A stretch of 64,000 bases of DNA from Actinocatenispora comari (GCF_017312725.1 NZ_BOPO01000021.1:22211-86210); one strand, 5' to 3'; shown: positions 21,152-31,046, numbered from the stretch's first letter. The notes: generated from the sequence alone by a model not told the origin. Numbers and translations are program-made.

Positions 21152-22081
21152 TCAGTCCTCGCCGACGCCGGCGGAGCGGCGGCCGCCGCCCCGGGTGGCG
21201 CCGATGCTCGCCACGATCACGCAGCCGATCGCCGCCCACTGTCGTACCCGCAGGAGTTCGCCCAGCGCGACCAGCCCGACCAGCGCGGCCACCGCCGGCT
21301 CCAGGCTCATCAGGATGCTGAACACCCGCGGCGGCATCCGCCGCAGCGCCTCCAGTTCCAGCGCGTACGGCAGCGCCGAGGACAGCAGGCCCACCCCGGC
21401 GCCGAACGCGAGCAGCTTCGGATCCAGGAACGCGGCACCGCCCTGCGCGATCCCCAGCGGCGCGGCGGCCACCGCGCCCACCGACATCGCCACCGCGAGC
21501 CCGCCGGTACCGGGGAAGCGGCGGCCGGTCTGCGCCGACAGGCCGATGTAGCCGGCCCAGGCCGCCGCGGCCAGCAGCGCGAACCCGATGCCCAGCGCGT
21601 CGACGCCACCGCCGCCCTCCGCGAGCAGCAGCACGCCACCGCCGGCCAGCGCCACCCAGGCGAGGTCGCGGAGCCGGCGCGAGCCGACCACCGCGACGAT
21701 CAGCGGTCCGAGGAACTCCACGGTGACCGCCACGCCCAGCGGGATGCGCGCCATCGACTGGTAGATGGCCGAGTTCATCACCGCGATCGTCAGCCCGAAC
21801 ACCGCCACCATGGCCAGGTCGGCCCGGCTGTGCCCACGCAGCCGGGGTCGGGCCACGCAGACCAGCACGACCGCCGCCGCGAGCAGCCGTACCGCCACCA
21901 CCGCGCTCGGCGGGAACACGCCGAACAGGTTCTTCGCCAGCGCCGCGCCCACCTGGATGGACACGATGCCGAGCAGGATCAGCATCGTCGGCGGTACGGC
22001 GCCGACCGCCGAGCGCGCCAGCCGGGTCGGCAGCGCGGTACCGACCGGGCCCGGCGCCCCGGTGCTGACCAGCAGACTCAT
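21152..22081 (-). CDS. EamA/RhtA-type drug-metabolite exporter
   Basis: A 309-residue protein with ten predicted membrane helices in two EamA repeats. It resembles the RhtA threonine/homoserine exporter group (VFPPSAVVAVRLLAAAVVL; MARIPLGVAVTVEFLGPL; LRRMPPRVFSILMSLEPAVAALVGL). The ATG at 22081 has a GGGGG site close by; the frame runs further upstream without family similarity. It lies just downstream of rho and a few kb from thrB, hom and thrC, so a threonine or homoserine efflux role is plausible but unproven. Confidence 0.82.
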   Translation of the reverse strand: MSLLVSTGAPGPVGTALPTRLARSAVGAVPPTMLILLGIVSIQVGAALAKNLFGVFPPSAVVAVRLLAAAVVLVCVARPRLRGHSRADLAMVAVFGLTIAVMNSAIYQSMARIPLGVAVTVEFLGPLIVAVVGSRRLRDLAWVALAGGGVLLLAEGGGGVDALGIGFALLAAAAWAGYIGLSAQTGRRFPGTGGLAVAMSVGAVAAAPLGIAQGGAAFLDPKLLAFGAGVGLLSSALPYALELEALRRMPPRVFSILMSLEPAVAALVGLVALGELLRVRQWAAIGCVIVASIGATRGGGRRSAGVGED

Positions 22082-22234
22082 GTCCCCCAGCGTGCCGGAT
22101 CCGGCGCCCGACGGCGGCCCGGGAGCCGGCAGGGTGGCGGACCACACCCGCACCCACCACATGCTGGGACGGCGGAGAGCTCGACGGCCCGCCACCGGAA
22201 CCGGTGGCGGGCCGCGCGACGAACCTTCTCCGGG

Positions 22235-24196
22235 CTACTCCCCCGGCGTCGACTTCTGGATCTGCATCAGGAACTCGACGTTGGTCTTCGTCTTCTTCAT
22301 CTGGTCGAGCAGCAGGTCGATCGCCTGCTGCGGGTCGAGCGCGTGCAGCACCCGGCGCAGCTTGTGCACGATCGCGAGCTCGTCCGGCGCCAGCAGGATC
22401 TCCTCGCGCCGGGTGCTCGAGGCGTTCACGTCGACCGCGGGGAAGATCCGCTTGTCGGCGATCTTGCGGTCGAGCTTGAGTTCCGAGTTACCGGTGCCCT
22501 TGAATTCCTCGAAGATGACCGTGTCCATCACCGAACCGGTCTCCACCAGCGCGGTGGCGATGATCGTCAGCGAGCCGCCGTTCTCGATGTTGCGGGCCGC
22601 ACCCAGGAACCGCTTCGGCGGGTACAGCGCGGTCGAGTCCAGACCACCGGACATGATGCGCCCGGACGCCGGCGCGGCCAGGTTGTACGACCGGCCGAGG
22701 CGGGTGATCGAGTCGAGCAGCACGACCACGTCGTGGCCCAGCTCCACCATCCGCTTGGCGCGCTCGATGGACAGCTCGGCGACGGTGGTGTGGTCGGACG
22801 GCGGGCGGTCGAACGTGGCCGCGATGACCTCGCCCTTCACCGACCGCTGCATGTCGGTGACCTCTTCCGGCCGCTCGTCCACCAGCACCACCATCAGCAG
22901 CGCTTCCGGGTTGTTGGTGGTGATGCCGTTCGCGATCGCCTGCAGCACCATCGTCTTGCCGGCCTTCGGCGGGCTCATGATGAGCGCCCGCTGGCCCTTA
23001 CCGATCGGGGTGATCAGGTCGATGATGCGGGTGGTGAAGATGTTCGGCTCGGTCTCCAGCCGCAACCGCTCCTGCGGGTACAGCGGGGTGAGCTTGTAGA
23101 ACTCCGGGCGCCGCTTCGACTCCTCGGGGTCCATCCCGTTGATGGTGTCCAGCCGCACCAGCGGGTTGTACTTGTCGCGGCGCTGCTCGCCCTCCCGGGG
23201 CTGGCGCACCGCGCCGGTGACCGCGTCGCCGCGGCGCAGACCGTACTTGCGGATCTGCGAGTTGGAGACGTAGACGTCGTTCGGCCCGGCCAGGTAGCCG
23301 CTGGTGCGGATGAACGCGTAGTTGTCCAGCACGTCGACGATGCCGGCGACCGGCAGCAGCACGTCGTCGTCGGACAGCTGCGGCTCGTTCTCGCCGCCGC
23401 GCTCCCGGCCGCTGCCGCCGCGCCGGCGGTCCCGGAACCGGCGACCCCGGCGGCGGCCGCTGCCGTCACCGTCGTCGTCGTGCCGGCCACCGCGGTCGTT
23501 GCCGCCCCGGTCGTTGTTGCGGTCGTTCTGGTGCCGGTCGCCGCGCGGCCGGTCGTTGCTCCGGTCGCTCCGGTTGCCGCCGTCGCGGCCGGACTGGTCG
23601 CCCCGGTTGCCGTCGCGACCGCCCTGCTCACCGCGGTTGCCCTCGCCCCGGTTGCCCTCGCCGCGACCGGACTGCTCGCCGCGCTCGGCACGGGACTGCT
23701 CGCCGCGGTCCGACGCCGCCGCACGCTCCGCGCGCTCCGGCTGGGCGGACTCGCTCGACTCGCCGCGCGCCTTGGTGTCCCGCTCACCGCGGGACTCGGG
23801 CGCAGCGGTGGACCGGGTGGCCCGCTGCCGGCTGCGGCCACCGGAGCCGGTGGACGCCGAGGCAGTGGTACCCGGCAGTGCCTGCTGGTCGGCCATGGCC
23901 ACCTCCGGCTGGGTCGCGCCGGTCGTCCGCTCCGCCTGGCGCGGCACCCGGCTCTCGGCGGCGGCCGCGCCACCGCCCTGCTTCTCCTGGATGGCGGCGA
24001 TCAGCTCGCCCTTGCGCATCCGGCCAGTACCCGATATGCCGAGCGACGAAGCCAGGGTCTGCAGTTCCGACAGGAGCATGGCCGACAGGCCGGTGCCGGA
24101 GCGCCGACGCCGAGTGGTGCCGGTGCCGGTCGAAGGCTGACCGGCGTCCGCACTCGCCTCGGCGGAACCCGACTTCAGGTCGGTGGTGTCGCTCAA
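22235..24196 (-). CDS. rho: Transcription termination factor Rho
   Basis: A 653-residue RecA-like hexameric helicase. An N-terminal Rho_N SAP-like segment (LSAMLLSELQTLASSLGISG) is followed by a long low-complexity insertion (about residues 90-270) rich in Arg, Gly, Asn, Asp and Ser. Next comes the RNA-binding cold-shock domain (VAGIVDVLDNYAFIRTSGYL). The ATPase core has Walker A SPPKAGKT and the VLLDSITRLGRSYN motif. The TTG at 24196 (giving LSDTTDLK) is chosen because GGAAGGAA precedes it and no ATG fits. Such insertions are known in actinobacterial Rho and alter RNA binding. The antisense strand has a spurious long frame across the insertion. Confidence 0.96.
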   Translation of the reverse strand: MSDTTDLKSGSAEASADAGQPSTGTGTTRRRRSGTGLSAMLLSELQTLASSLGISGTGRMRKGELIAAIQEKQGGGAAAAESRVPRQAERTTGATQPEVAMADQQALPGTTASASTGSGGRSRQRATRSTAAPESRGERDTKARGESSESAQPERAERAAASDRGEQSRAERGEQSGRGEGNRGEGNRGEQGGRDGNRGDQSGRDGGNRSDRSNDRPRGDRHQNDRNNDRGGNDRGGRHDDDGDGSGRRRGRRFRDRRRGGSGRERGGENEPQLSDDDVLLPVAGIVDVLDNYAFIRTSGYLAGPNDVYVSNSQIRKYGLRRGDAVTGAVRQPREGEQRRDKYNPLVRLDTINGMDPEESKRRPEFYKLTPLYPQERLRLETEPNIFTTRIIDLITPIGKGQRALIMSPPKAGKTMVLQAIANGITTNNPEALLMVVLVDERPEEVTDMQRSVKGEVIAATFDRPPSDHTTVAELSIERAKRMVELGHDVVVLLDSITRLGRSYNLAAPASGRIMSGGLDSTALYPPKRFLGAARNIENGGSLTIIATALVETGSVMDTVIFEEFKGTGNSELKLDRKIADKRIFPAVDVNASSTRREEILLAPDELAIVHKLRRVLHALDPQQAIDLLLDQMKKTKTNVEFLMQIQKSTPGE

Positions 24197-24790
24197 TGGA
24201 TTCCTTCCCTCGTTCTGACCGGGCCTCGGCGGTGGTGCTGTCGTCTCACACCGAGCCTCGGGTGCACCTTCGTCGCTCGCGTCGAAGGTTGGTACTGCCC
24301 TGGCTGCCGAACCGGCTCCGCTGTGCTGCGGGACCGGACCTGCCGCCATGATGAACCGCGGGTGCGACACCTCCCAGCTCGCAGCCCCGGCCCGCGACCC
24401 TGCGGATGCGGATACGTGCCATCCACCGGGGACCGCTGACTTGGGGGAGGAACCGGACCATCGGGAGTCTGTCTCTCGGGAAGCCCGCCCGGTGGGATCG
24501 GCCTCGCGACGGTCGACTGTTCAGATGCATTGATCTGCACAGATGCACTGCCGACAAAGAACGTGTCCTTGGGGAGCACTTGCCCGGGGAGATCGCGACG
24601 GGCGGCTGTACCACCGTTGAGCGTAGTCGTCGGTGCCTACCTGGGGCAACAACATCCGGGTGGGATGTGTTCCCGTGTGTCGCCCGCCGCGCCTGGCTGG
24701 CCGCGACGACGCCACCGCAGCGGACACCGCCGACGATCACGTGGACGCGACGCTCGGCGCGAAAGGCCGGCCCCCCGACCACGGGACCAC
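24197..24790 (-). other. Long rho leader / thrB-rho intergenic region
   Basis: 594 bp without a supported gene. Seen on the minus strand: an AT-richer patch around 24515-24560 with two CAGATGCA copies 18 bp apart (24522-24529 and 24540-24547), and a stem at 24267-24288 (CCTTCGTCGC/GCGTCGAAGG with one T-T mismatch), about 75 bp before the rho start. A long leader would fit Rho autoregulation by attenuation, but this is inference. Confidence 0.35.
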
Positions 24791-25744
24791 TCAGCTGCAA
24801 ACTCTAGCGCCTGCCGCATCCACCGCCAGCGGCAGTGTCACAAATCCCGCGCCGAGGTTCGCCACCACCTCGTCAATACGCCGCTGACCTGCGGAAACAT
24901 CGCCACTGAGGAGCGCGAGGACGGTCGGCCCGGCGCCGGAGAGCACGGCCGGTACGCCCGCCGCGCGCAAGGAGTCGACCAGGGCCAGGCTGGCCGGCAT
25001 CGCCGGCTCGCGGTAGCGCTGGTGCAGCCGGTCCTCGGTCGCCGCGAGCAGCAGTTGCGGCGCCGCGGTCAGCGCGTGCACCAGCAGCGCCGCGCGGGCG
25101 GCGGTGGCGGCCGCGTCGGCGTGCGGCACCCGCGCCGGCAGCAGCGCCCGGGCCTGCGCGGTGCGGCCCTGCACCGCCGGTACCAGTGCCACCGGGTGCA
25201 GGCCGGCGACCGGCTCCAGCCGTACCGCGTGGGCGCCGTCTGCTTCGGTCCAGGCGATGGTGAGCCCGCCGTACAGGCAGGGCGCGACGTTGTCCGGGTG
25301 GCCCTCCGCGGCCGCCGCCCAGCGCAACGCGGTCGCCGTCGGCAGGTCGGTACCGGTCAGGGCGGCGGCGAGCAGGATGCCGGCGACGATCGCGGCCGAC
25401 GACGAGCCGAGCCCGCGCGCGTGCGGGATCCGGTTGGTACAGCGCAGCTCCAGCCCCGGCGGCCGGCGGCCGAGGCGGTCGAAGGTGGCCAGCACGGTGG
25501 CCGCGACCAGGTGGCTGCCGTCGGTCGGTACCGCGTCGGCGCCCTCGCCGGTGGCGACCACTCGGACGCCGCCGTCGGTGGTCCGCGCCGCGACCTCGTC
25601 GTAGCGGGCGAGCGACAGGCCGAGCGCGTCGAAACCGGGACCGAGGTTGGCGCTGGTGGCCGGCACCCGCACCCGGACCCACCCGTCACCGGCGGGCGGC
25701 TGCGGGTCGGATCGATGCTGGTCGGACGGCTGCTGGTCGGGCAT
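24791..25744 (-). CDS. thrB: Homoserine kinase
   Basis: A 317-residue GHMP-family kinase that phosphorylates homoserine in threonine synthesis. The N-terminal VRVPATSANLGPGFDALGLS motif and the ATP loop HARGLGSSSA (108-117) are intact, and the C-terminal GAGPTVLALLS motif is present. The first about 20 residues are polar and Gln/Pro-rich. In related genomes thrB directly follows thrC; here 8.6 kb separates them, so thrB must have its own promoter. Confidence 0.95.
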   Translation of the reverse strand: MPDQQPSDQHRSDPQPPAGDGWVRVRVPATSANLGPGFDALGLSLARYDEVAARTTDGGVRVVATGEGADAVPTDGSHLVAATVLATFDRLGRRPPGLELRCTNRIPHARGLGSSSAAIVAGILLAAALTGTDLPTATALRWAAAAEGHPDNVAPCLYGGLTIAWTEADGAHAVRLEPVAGLHPVALVPAVQGRTAQARALLPARVPHADAAATAARAALLVHALTAAPQLLLAATEDRLHQRYREPAMPASLALVDSLRAAGVPAVLSGAGPTVLALLSGDVSAGQRRIDEVVANLGAGFVTLPLAVDAAGARVCS

Positions 25745-25964
25745 GAGGCCATCTCACCACCGCGGCGTCGGACCGGAGCCGACGGCCCGGGCGTGTCCCA
25801 TCCCGGCACCGGCGGGCCGCGGGAGCCAGGTGACCAACCGGACTTGCGATGACATTTCTCCAACCTGCCTTGTGACCGGCGCCGCATCTGGTGCACTCTG
25901 CCTCGGGCGGGCCGACTTATCCCCAGTGTCCGTCGTTCCATCGACCTCAGAACAAGGGGTGCAG

Positions 25965-28883
25965 ATGTCAACACCGTCCCGAACAGCCGCCGGCCGACGG
26001 CGCCGGCTGCTGCCCGTCCTCGCCGGCCTCAGCGGTGCGCTGCTGCTCGCCGCCGCGGCGCCCGCGCAGTCGGCGCCCGCCGGCCACGCCGCACCCGGCG
26101 GTGCGACCGCGTCCGCCGACGCGTTGCCGCTGGCCAACTACGACGCCCGGACCGACGACCCCGGCGCGCGCCGGACCCTCGCCGCGCGCGACGCCCGTAC
26201 CGCGGCCAAGCCGGCCGCCGGCGTGACCGCGCTGCGGCACCAGCTCGGTACCGAGGGGATCGTCGACATCGACCCGCTCACCGGCACCGCGCGGCAGGTG
26301 GCGAACACCGACGGGTACCTGACCGGCGCCTCGTCGGCGAAGGCCACCGACGTCGCGCTGGGCTACGTGCGCGCGCACCGTGACGTGTTCGGCCTGTCCG
26401 ACGCCGCGGTGGCCGACCTGACCCTGCGCCGCGACTACGTGGACGTGGCCGGCACCCACCACCTCTCGTACACCCAGAGCGTGGCCGGGGTGCCGGTGTT
26501 CGGCAACGGGCTGCAGGCCAACGTGTCGGGCACCGGCCGGTTGATCAGCGTGCTCGGCTCGCCGGTCGCGGCGCTGCCGGCCACGGTCGGTACGGCCAGC
26601 CTGTCGGCCGCCGCGGCCCGCAGCGCCGCGGTCCGCAACGCCGGGCGCTCGGCGACGAAGCAGCCGGCCAAGGTGGCCGGCGGCGAGACCACCTTCGCCG
26701 GCGGCGACACCGCCCGCCAGGTCGTGTTCGAGACCGTCAACGGGCCGCGGCTCGCGTGGCAGACCATCACCACGCCGGCCAAGGGCGAGATGTACCTGCA
26801 CGTGCTCGACGCCCGCACCGGCCGGGTGCTGTACCGGCAGGACCTGGTCGACAACGAGTCGGCCCGCGCGACGGTCTGGGACAACTACCCGGGCGCGCGG
26901 CGCGGCGGGACCGCCCGTAGCCGCAGCCTGACCGCGCCCGGCTGGCTCCCGCCCGGTGCCAGCACCCTGAACGGCACCAACGCGCACGTCTATTCGGACG
27001 TCAACGACAACGACCAGCCGGACGCCGGGGAGGAGGTGCCGGCCAACGCGAACGGCTCGTTCGCGTTCGACTTCACCACCTTCGACGCGCAGAACCCGGG
27101 CAAGGGCTGCTCGGCGGCGTACCCGTGCTCGTGGGACCCGAACACGCCGAACTCCTGGCAGGCCAACCGGAAGCAGAACGCCGCGCAGGTCTTCTACTTC
27201 CTCGGCAAGTACCACGACCACCTGGCGGCGCGGCCGATCGGGTTCACCCGCGCGGCCGGCAACTTCGACGTCCGGGACGGCGACGCGGTGCAGGCCGAGC
27301 CGGACGACGGCGCGAACACCGCCGACGGGCTGCCGGACTCCGCGCACGTCGACAACGCGAACATGGCCACCCCGCCCGACGGCCAGTCGCCGCGGATGCA
27401 GATGTACCTGTGGAACGACCCGGCCGACCAGACCGACGGCTTCATCCCGGGAAACGGCGGCGACGAGGCGGACGTGGTGTACCACGAGTACACCCACGGG
27501 CTGTCCAACCGGCTGGTGGTGGACGCGAACGGGCTGTCCACCCTGGGCAACGTACAGGCCGGCTCGATGGGCGAGGCGTGGAGCGACTTCTACGCCTACG
27601 ACTTCCTGGTCGACGAGCACTACTTCACCGACAGCCGGTACCGGTCCGGCGACCTGAACATCGGCATCTACGTCGGGCACGGGCAGACCATCCGTACCCA
27701 GCCGCTGGACTGCGCCGTGGGCGCCTCGGCGAAGGTCTGCCCGGGCACGAAGGCGGCCGGACCGGGCGGCTACACGTACGGCGACTTCGGCAAGATCTCC
27801 GCGCGCGGCGCGGAGGTGCACGCCGACGGCGAGATCTGGGCCGAGACGCTGTGGGACCTGCGGTCCCGGCTGGGCAGCCGGCTGACCGAGTCGCTGGTGA
27901 CCCGGGCGATGGAGCTGTCGGCGAACAACCCGTCGTTCCTGGACGAGCGCAACGCGATCCTGATGGCCGACACCGTGGTCAACCACGGCAGGGCGCACCG
28001 GGCGATCTGGCAGGTGTTCGCGCACCGCGGGATGGGCTGGTTCGCCGGTTCGCTGTCGGGTGACGACACCCAGCCGGTCGAGGACTTCTCGATGCCGCCG
28101 GCCAAGGGCACCCCGACCGGTACGGTCTCCGGCACCGTCACCGACGCCCACGGCGGCGCGGTGTCCGGCGCGACCGTCGCGTTCGGCGGGCACGCCTCCG
28201 GCTACCTCGGCGACTTCGCCGGCGTGACCGACGCGGACGGGCACTACTCGATCGGCGGCATCCCGGCCGGCACGTACCCGAAGGTGTTCGCCAGCGGGCC
28301 CGGGTACGAGCAGTCCGCGGCGCGGTCGGTCTCGGTGTCGTCCAGCGGCACCACGGCCGACTGGACGCTGGTGCGCGACTGGGCGGCGGTGTCCGGCGGC
28401 GCCAGCATCGCCGACTTCAACGGCCCCGACTTCACCCCCGACTGCGGCCCGGACGGCCTGTACGACGCGACGCAGGGGCACGGTTGGGGCTCCGACGTGG
28501 TCGGCGGCAAGGACGGTGTGGGGATCGACCCGCGGCACGTCACGGTGGCGCTGCCCACCGCGGTGGACATCTCCGAGCTGCGCATCGACCCGTCCGCGAC
28601 CTGCGGGGACGACCAGTCGGCGTCGGCCGGCGACTACCAGGTGGAGACGTCGACCGACGGCAAGACCTGGACGGTGGCGGCCAAGGGCCACTTCGGCCCG
28701 GACGCGTTCCACACGTACACGACGGTGTCGCTGACCGCCGGTGCGACCGGGGTGAAGTACCTGCGGTACACGATCCTCGGCTCGCAGGTGACCGACTACG
28801 GCATCAGCTGCGCGAAGCAGCCGGTGTCCGGTTGCTTCTACGTGGACAGTACCGAGGTGCTGGTGCACGGCTCGCCGAGCTGA
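25965..28883 (+). CDS. Secreted M36 (fungalysin-type) zinc metalloprotease
   Basis: A 972-residue exported protease. A signal peptide (Arg-rich start, LLPVLAGLSGALLLAAAAPAQSA) is followed by an FTP/PepSY-type propeptide (about 60-300). The catalytic domain has HEYTH at 507-511 and the downstream ligand E537 in GEAWSDFYAYD. A carboxypeptidase-regulatory-like domain (GTVSGTVTDAHGGAVSGATV) follows at about 720-800. A discoidin-like beta sandwich completes the C-terminus. The ATG follows an AAGGGG site. It lies opposite thrB in a block inserted between thrB and thrC, and probably degrades extracellular protein. Confidence 0.92.
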   Translation: MSTPSRTAAGRRRRLLPVLAGLSGALLLAAAAPAQSAPAGHAAPGGATASADALPLANYDARTDDPGARRTLAARDARTAAKPAAGVTALRHQLGTEGIVDIDPLTGTARQVANTDGYLTGASSAKATDVALGYVRAHRDVFGLSDAAVADLTLRRDYVDVAGTHHLSYTQSVAGVPVFGNGLQANVSGTGRLISVLGSPVAALPATVGTASLSAAAARSAAVRNAGRSATKQPAKVAGGETTFAGGDTARQVVFETVNGPRLAWQTITTPAKGEMYLHVLDARTGRVLYRQDLVDNESARATVWDNYPGARRGGTARSRSLTAPGWLPPGASTLNGTNAHVYSDVNDNDQPDAGEEVPANANGSFAFDFTTFDAQNPGKGCSAAYPCSWDPNTPNSWQANRKQNAAQVFYFLGKYHDHLAARPIGFTRAAGNFDVRDGDAVQAEPDDGANTADGLPDSAHVDNANMATPPDGQSPRMQMYLWNDPADQTDGFIPGNGGDEADVVYHEYTHGLSNRLVVDANGLSTLGNVQAGSMGEAWSDFYAYDFLVDEHYFTDSRYRSGDLNIGIYVGHGQTIRTQPLDCAVGASAKVCPGTKAAGPGGYTYGDFGKISARGAEVHADGEIWAETLWDLRSRLGSRLTESLVTRAMELSANNPSFLDERNAILMADTVVNHGRAHRAIWQVFAHRGMGWFAGSLSGDDTQPVEDFSMPPAKGTPTGTVSGTVTDAHGGAVSGATVAFGGHASGYLGDFAGVTDADGHYSIGGIPAGTYPKVFASGPGYEQSAARSVSVSSSGTTADWTLVRDWAAVSGGASIADFNGPDFTPDCGPDGLYDATQGHGWGSDVVGGKDGVGIDPRHVTVALPTAVDISELRIDPSATCGDDQSASAGDYQVETSTDGKTWTVAAKGHFGPDAFHTYTTVSLTAGATGVKYLRYTILGSQVTDYGISCAKQPVSGCFYVDSTEVLVHGSPS

Positions 28884-28897
28884 GCCACGGCTGCGCC

Positions 28898-28938
28898 ACC
28901 AGCGGGGCGCGACCCGACCGGGGTCGCGCCCCGCTGGT
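28898..28938 (+). terminator. 18-bp hairpin terminator after the M36 protease
   Basis: A perfect 18-bp stem (28898-28915 with 28921-28938, arms containing CAGCGGGGCGCGACC) closes a 5-nt loop 14 bp after the stop codon. It is among the strongest hairpins in the window and has no T tract. Confidence 0.8.
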
Positions 28939-29131
28939 CGTGGTGCACCGGGGCGGTCCACTCGCCCGTGCCGAGGTCGGCCGGTCTCGCTGGTTCTGGT
29001 GAGGTCGGTCTCGGCCCGTTCGGCAGCCTAGGTAGCTGGACCGATTCTGGGGCGGCTCGGTCGATGCCGACGGTGCGGCGCGGCGCCGTCCTGTCACCCC
29101 GGTGTTAGGTCGGGCGCGGCATGCTGGGGCG

Positions 29132-30265
29132 ATGGCACGTCGCGCGCTCCGCCGCACCGTCCGGGTCCGGTTCACCGCCCTGTACACCGGGCTGTTCCTG
29201 GGCTCCGGCGCGCTGCTGCTGGCGCTCGCGTACGCGTTCGCGACGGGGTCCCGGCGGTCGGTCTCCCAGCAGGTGCCCGGGACCGGTGGCACCAGCGACC
29301 AGCTGCGGCAGGTGCAGGCCGAGCTGGCCGACGCGCACGCCACCCAGACCCGGCAGCTGCTGCTCGGCTGCCTGCTCGCGTTCGCGGTGATGGCCGTGCT
29401 GTCGGTACTCCTGGGCACCGGCATGGCGCGGCGGGTGCTGCGCCCGCTGCGCGAGATCACCGCGGCCACGCAGGCCATCTCCGCGGCGAACCTGGACCGG
29501 CGGCTGGCCGTACCGGGGCCGCACGACGAGGTGAAGGACCTGGCCGACACGATCGACGGGCTGCTGGCGCGGTTGGAGGCGTCGTTCGCCGCGCAGCGCC
29601 GGTTCGTCGCCGACGCCTCGCACGAGCTGCGCACCCCGCTGACCACGATGCGCGCCTCGCTGGACGTCGCGGTCGCCAAGCCCGATCCGGCACCGCAGAC
29701 CGTGGCTCTCGCCGGCCGGCTGCGCACCGAACTCGACCGGGTCGACGGGCTGCTGTCCGGCCTGCTGGTGTTGGCCCGCGCCGAGCACGGCGCGCTGCGC
29801 GAGCGCACCGCGGTACCGCTCGCCGGGCTGGTCGCCGACGCGCTCGCCGACCGGGCCGACCAGATCGCGGTACGCCGGCTGACGGTGACGCTCGACGGCA
29901 CCGACGACGCGGTCGGCTCCGGCGACCGCACGCTGCTCGCCCGGCTGGTGGCGAACCTGGTCGACAACGCCGTGGTGCACAACGCGGCGGGTGGCTGGAT
30001 CCGGATCAGCACCGCGGCCACCGGCGCCGAGGCGCGGCTGACGATCGCCACCGGCGGTGCGGTGCTCGACGCGGCGCAGCTGGCCGAGCTGACCCGGCCG
30101 TTCCGCCGGCTCGCCGCCGACCGGACCGGCTCGGACACCGGCTCCGGCCTCGGCCTGTCGATCGTCGCGGCGATCGCCGCCGCGCACCACGGCAGCCTCG
30201 ATCTCGCCGCCCCGGCGACCGGCGGCCTGACCGCGACGGTACGACTGCCCCGGGATGCGGCGTGA
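29132..30265 (+). CDS. Sensor histidine kinase
   Basis: A 377-residue two-helix membrane kinase. Helices at about 16-36 and 76-98 bracket a short 40-residue extracytoplasmic loop, too small for a large ligand domain. HAMP (about 99-151) leads to the H-box FVADASHELRTPLTTMRAS with H164. The N-box VANLVDNAVVHN and the G-box GSGLGLSIVAAIAAAH complete the ATPase. The ATG at 29132 follows GGGGC. The response regulator follows at 76 bp, giving the less common kinase-first order. Confidence 0.93.
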   Translation: MARRALRRTVRVRFTALYTGLFLGSGALLLALAYAFATGSRRSVSQQVPGTGGTSDQLRQVQAELADAHATQTRQLLLGCLLAFAVMAVLSVLLGTGMARRVLRPLREITAATQAISAANLDRRLAVPGPHDEVKDLADTIDGLLARLEASFAAQRRFVADASHELRTPLTTMRASLDVAVAKPDPAPQTVALAGRLRTELDRVDGLLSGLLVLARAEHGALRERTAVPLAGLVADALADRADQIAVRRLTVTLDGTDDAVGSGDRTLLARLVANLVDNAVVHNAAGGWIRISTAATGAEARLTIATGGAVLDAAQLAELTRPFRRLAADRTGSDTGSGLGLSIVAAIAAAHHGSLDLAAPATGGLTATVRLPRDAA

Positions 30266-30341
30266 ACGCCGCACGCGTCGAGCCGGCGGCCGGCCGGCCC
30301 GGAACCGCCGGGTGCGTCGCGCGGGTACGACGGGGTGCGCC

Positions 30342-31028
30342 GTGAGGGTGCTGGTGGTGGAGGACGCGCGGGCGCTCGCCGAGGTGGTCGCCGAGGGGCT
30401 GCGGGACGCCGGGATGGCGGTCGACGTCGCGTACGACGGGATCGAGGGCGCCGCGCGGCTGGACCGCAACCGGTACGAGGTGGTGGTGCTCGACCGGGAC
30501 CTGCCCGGCATCCACGGCGACGCGCTGTGCCGGATGATCACCGACGGTCGGCCGTCCCGAACGCTCGCCGACGAGCCGGACGACCGCGCGATGGTGCTGA
30601 TGCTCACCGCCGCCGGAGCGCCGGAGGACCGGGTGGACGGGCTGTCCGCCGGCGCCGACGACTACCTCGCCAAACCCTTCCACTTCCCCGAGCTGATCCT
30701 GCGCATCCACGCGCTCGCCCGGCGCCGGCCGCAGGCCCGGCCGCGTACCCTGCGGGTCGCCGGGATCGAACTGGATCCGGTGCGCCGCACCGTGTCGCGC
30801 GCCGGGCGGCGGGTCGAGCTGTCGGTCAAGGAGTTCGCCGTGCTGGCCGCGCTGCTGCGCGCGAGCCCCGGCTACCTGAGCGCCGAGGACCTGCTCGACC
30901 GGGTGTGGGACGAGCACGCCGATCCGTTCACCAACACCGTGACGGTGACCGTGGGCCGGCTGCGCCGCAAGCTCGGCGAGCCGCCGGTGCTGACCACCCT
31001 GCCCGGCGTCGGCTACCGGATCGCCTGA
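30342..31028 (+). CDS. OmpR/PhoB-family response regulator
   Basis: A 229-residue regulator. The receiver has acidic E7/D8, phospho-acceptor D51 (VVVLDRDLPG) and K111 (LAKPF). D51 is followed, before the LMLTA strand, by an insertion of roughly ten residues (GRPSRTLADEPDDRA), longer than in standard OmpR members. The C-terminal winged helix (LSVKEFAVLAALL; TVTVTVGRLRRKLG; VGYRIA) is normal. The GTG at 30342 is preceded by GGGG; the frame is open to 30255, overlapping the kinase gene. It converges on a membrane protein gene. Confidence 0.9.
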   Translation: MRVLVVEDARALAEVVAEGLRDAGMAVDVAYDGIEGAARLDRNRYEVVVLDRDLPGIHGDALCRMITDGRPSRTLADEPDDRAMVLMLTAAGAPEDRVDGLSAGADDYLAKPFHFPELILRIHALARRRPQARPRTLRVAGIELDPVRRTVSRAGRRVELSVKEFAVLAALLRASPGYLSAEDLLDRVWDEHADPFTNTVTVTVGRLRRKLGEPPVLTTLPGVGYRIA

Positions 31029-31046
31029 GCGCGCGGCCGGCCCGGC

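Noticed and set aside
25968..28961. 997-codon minus-strand open frame opposite the M36 protease
   Set aside because: Its Val/Arg/Gly-rich translation lacks motifs. The plus strand shows HEYTH and a signal peptide.
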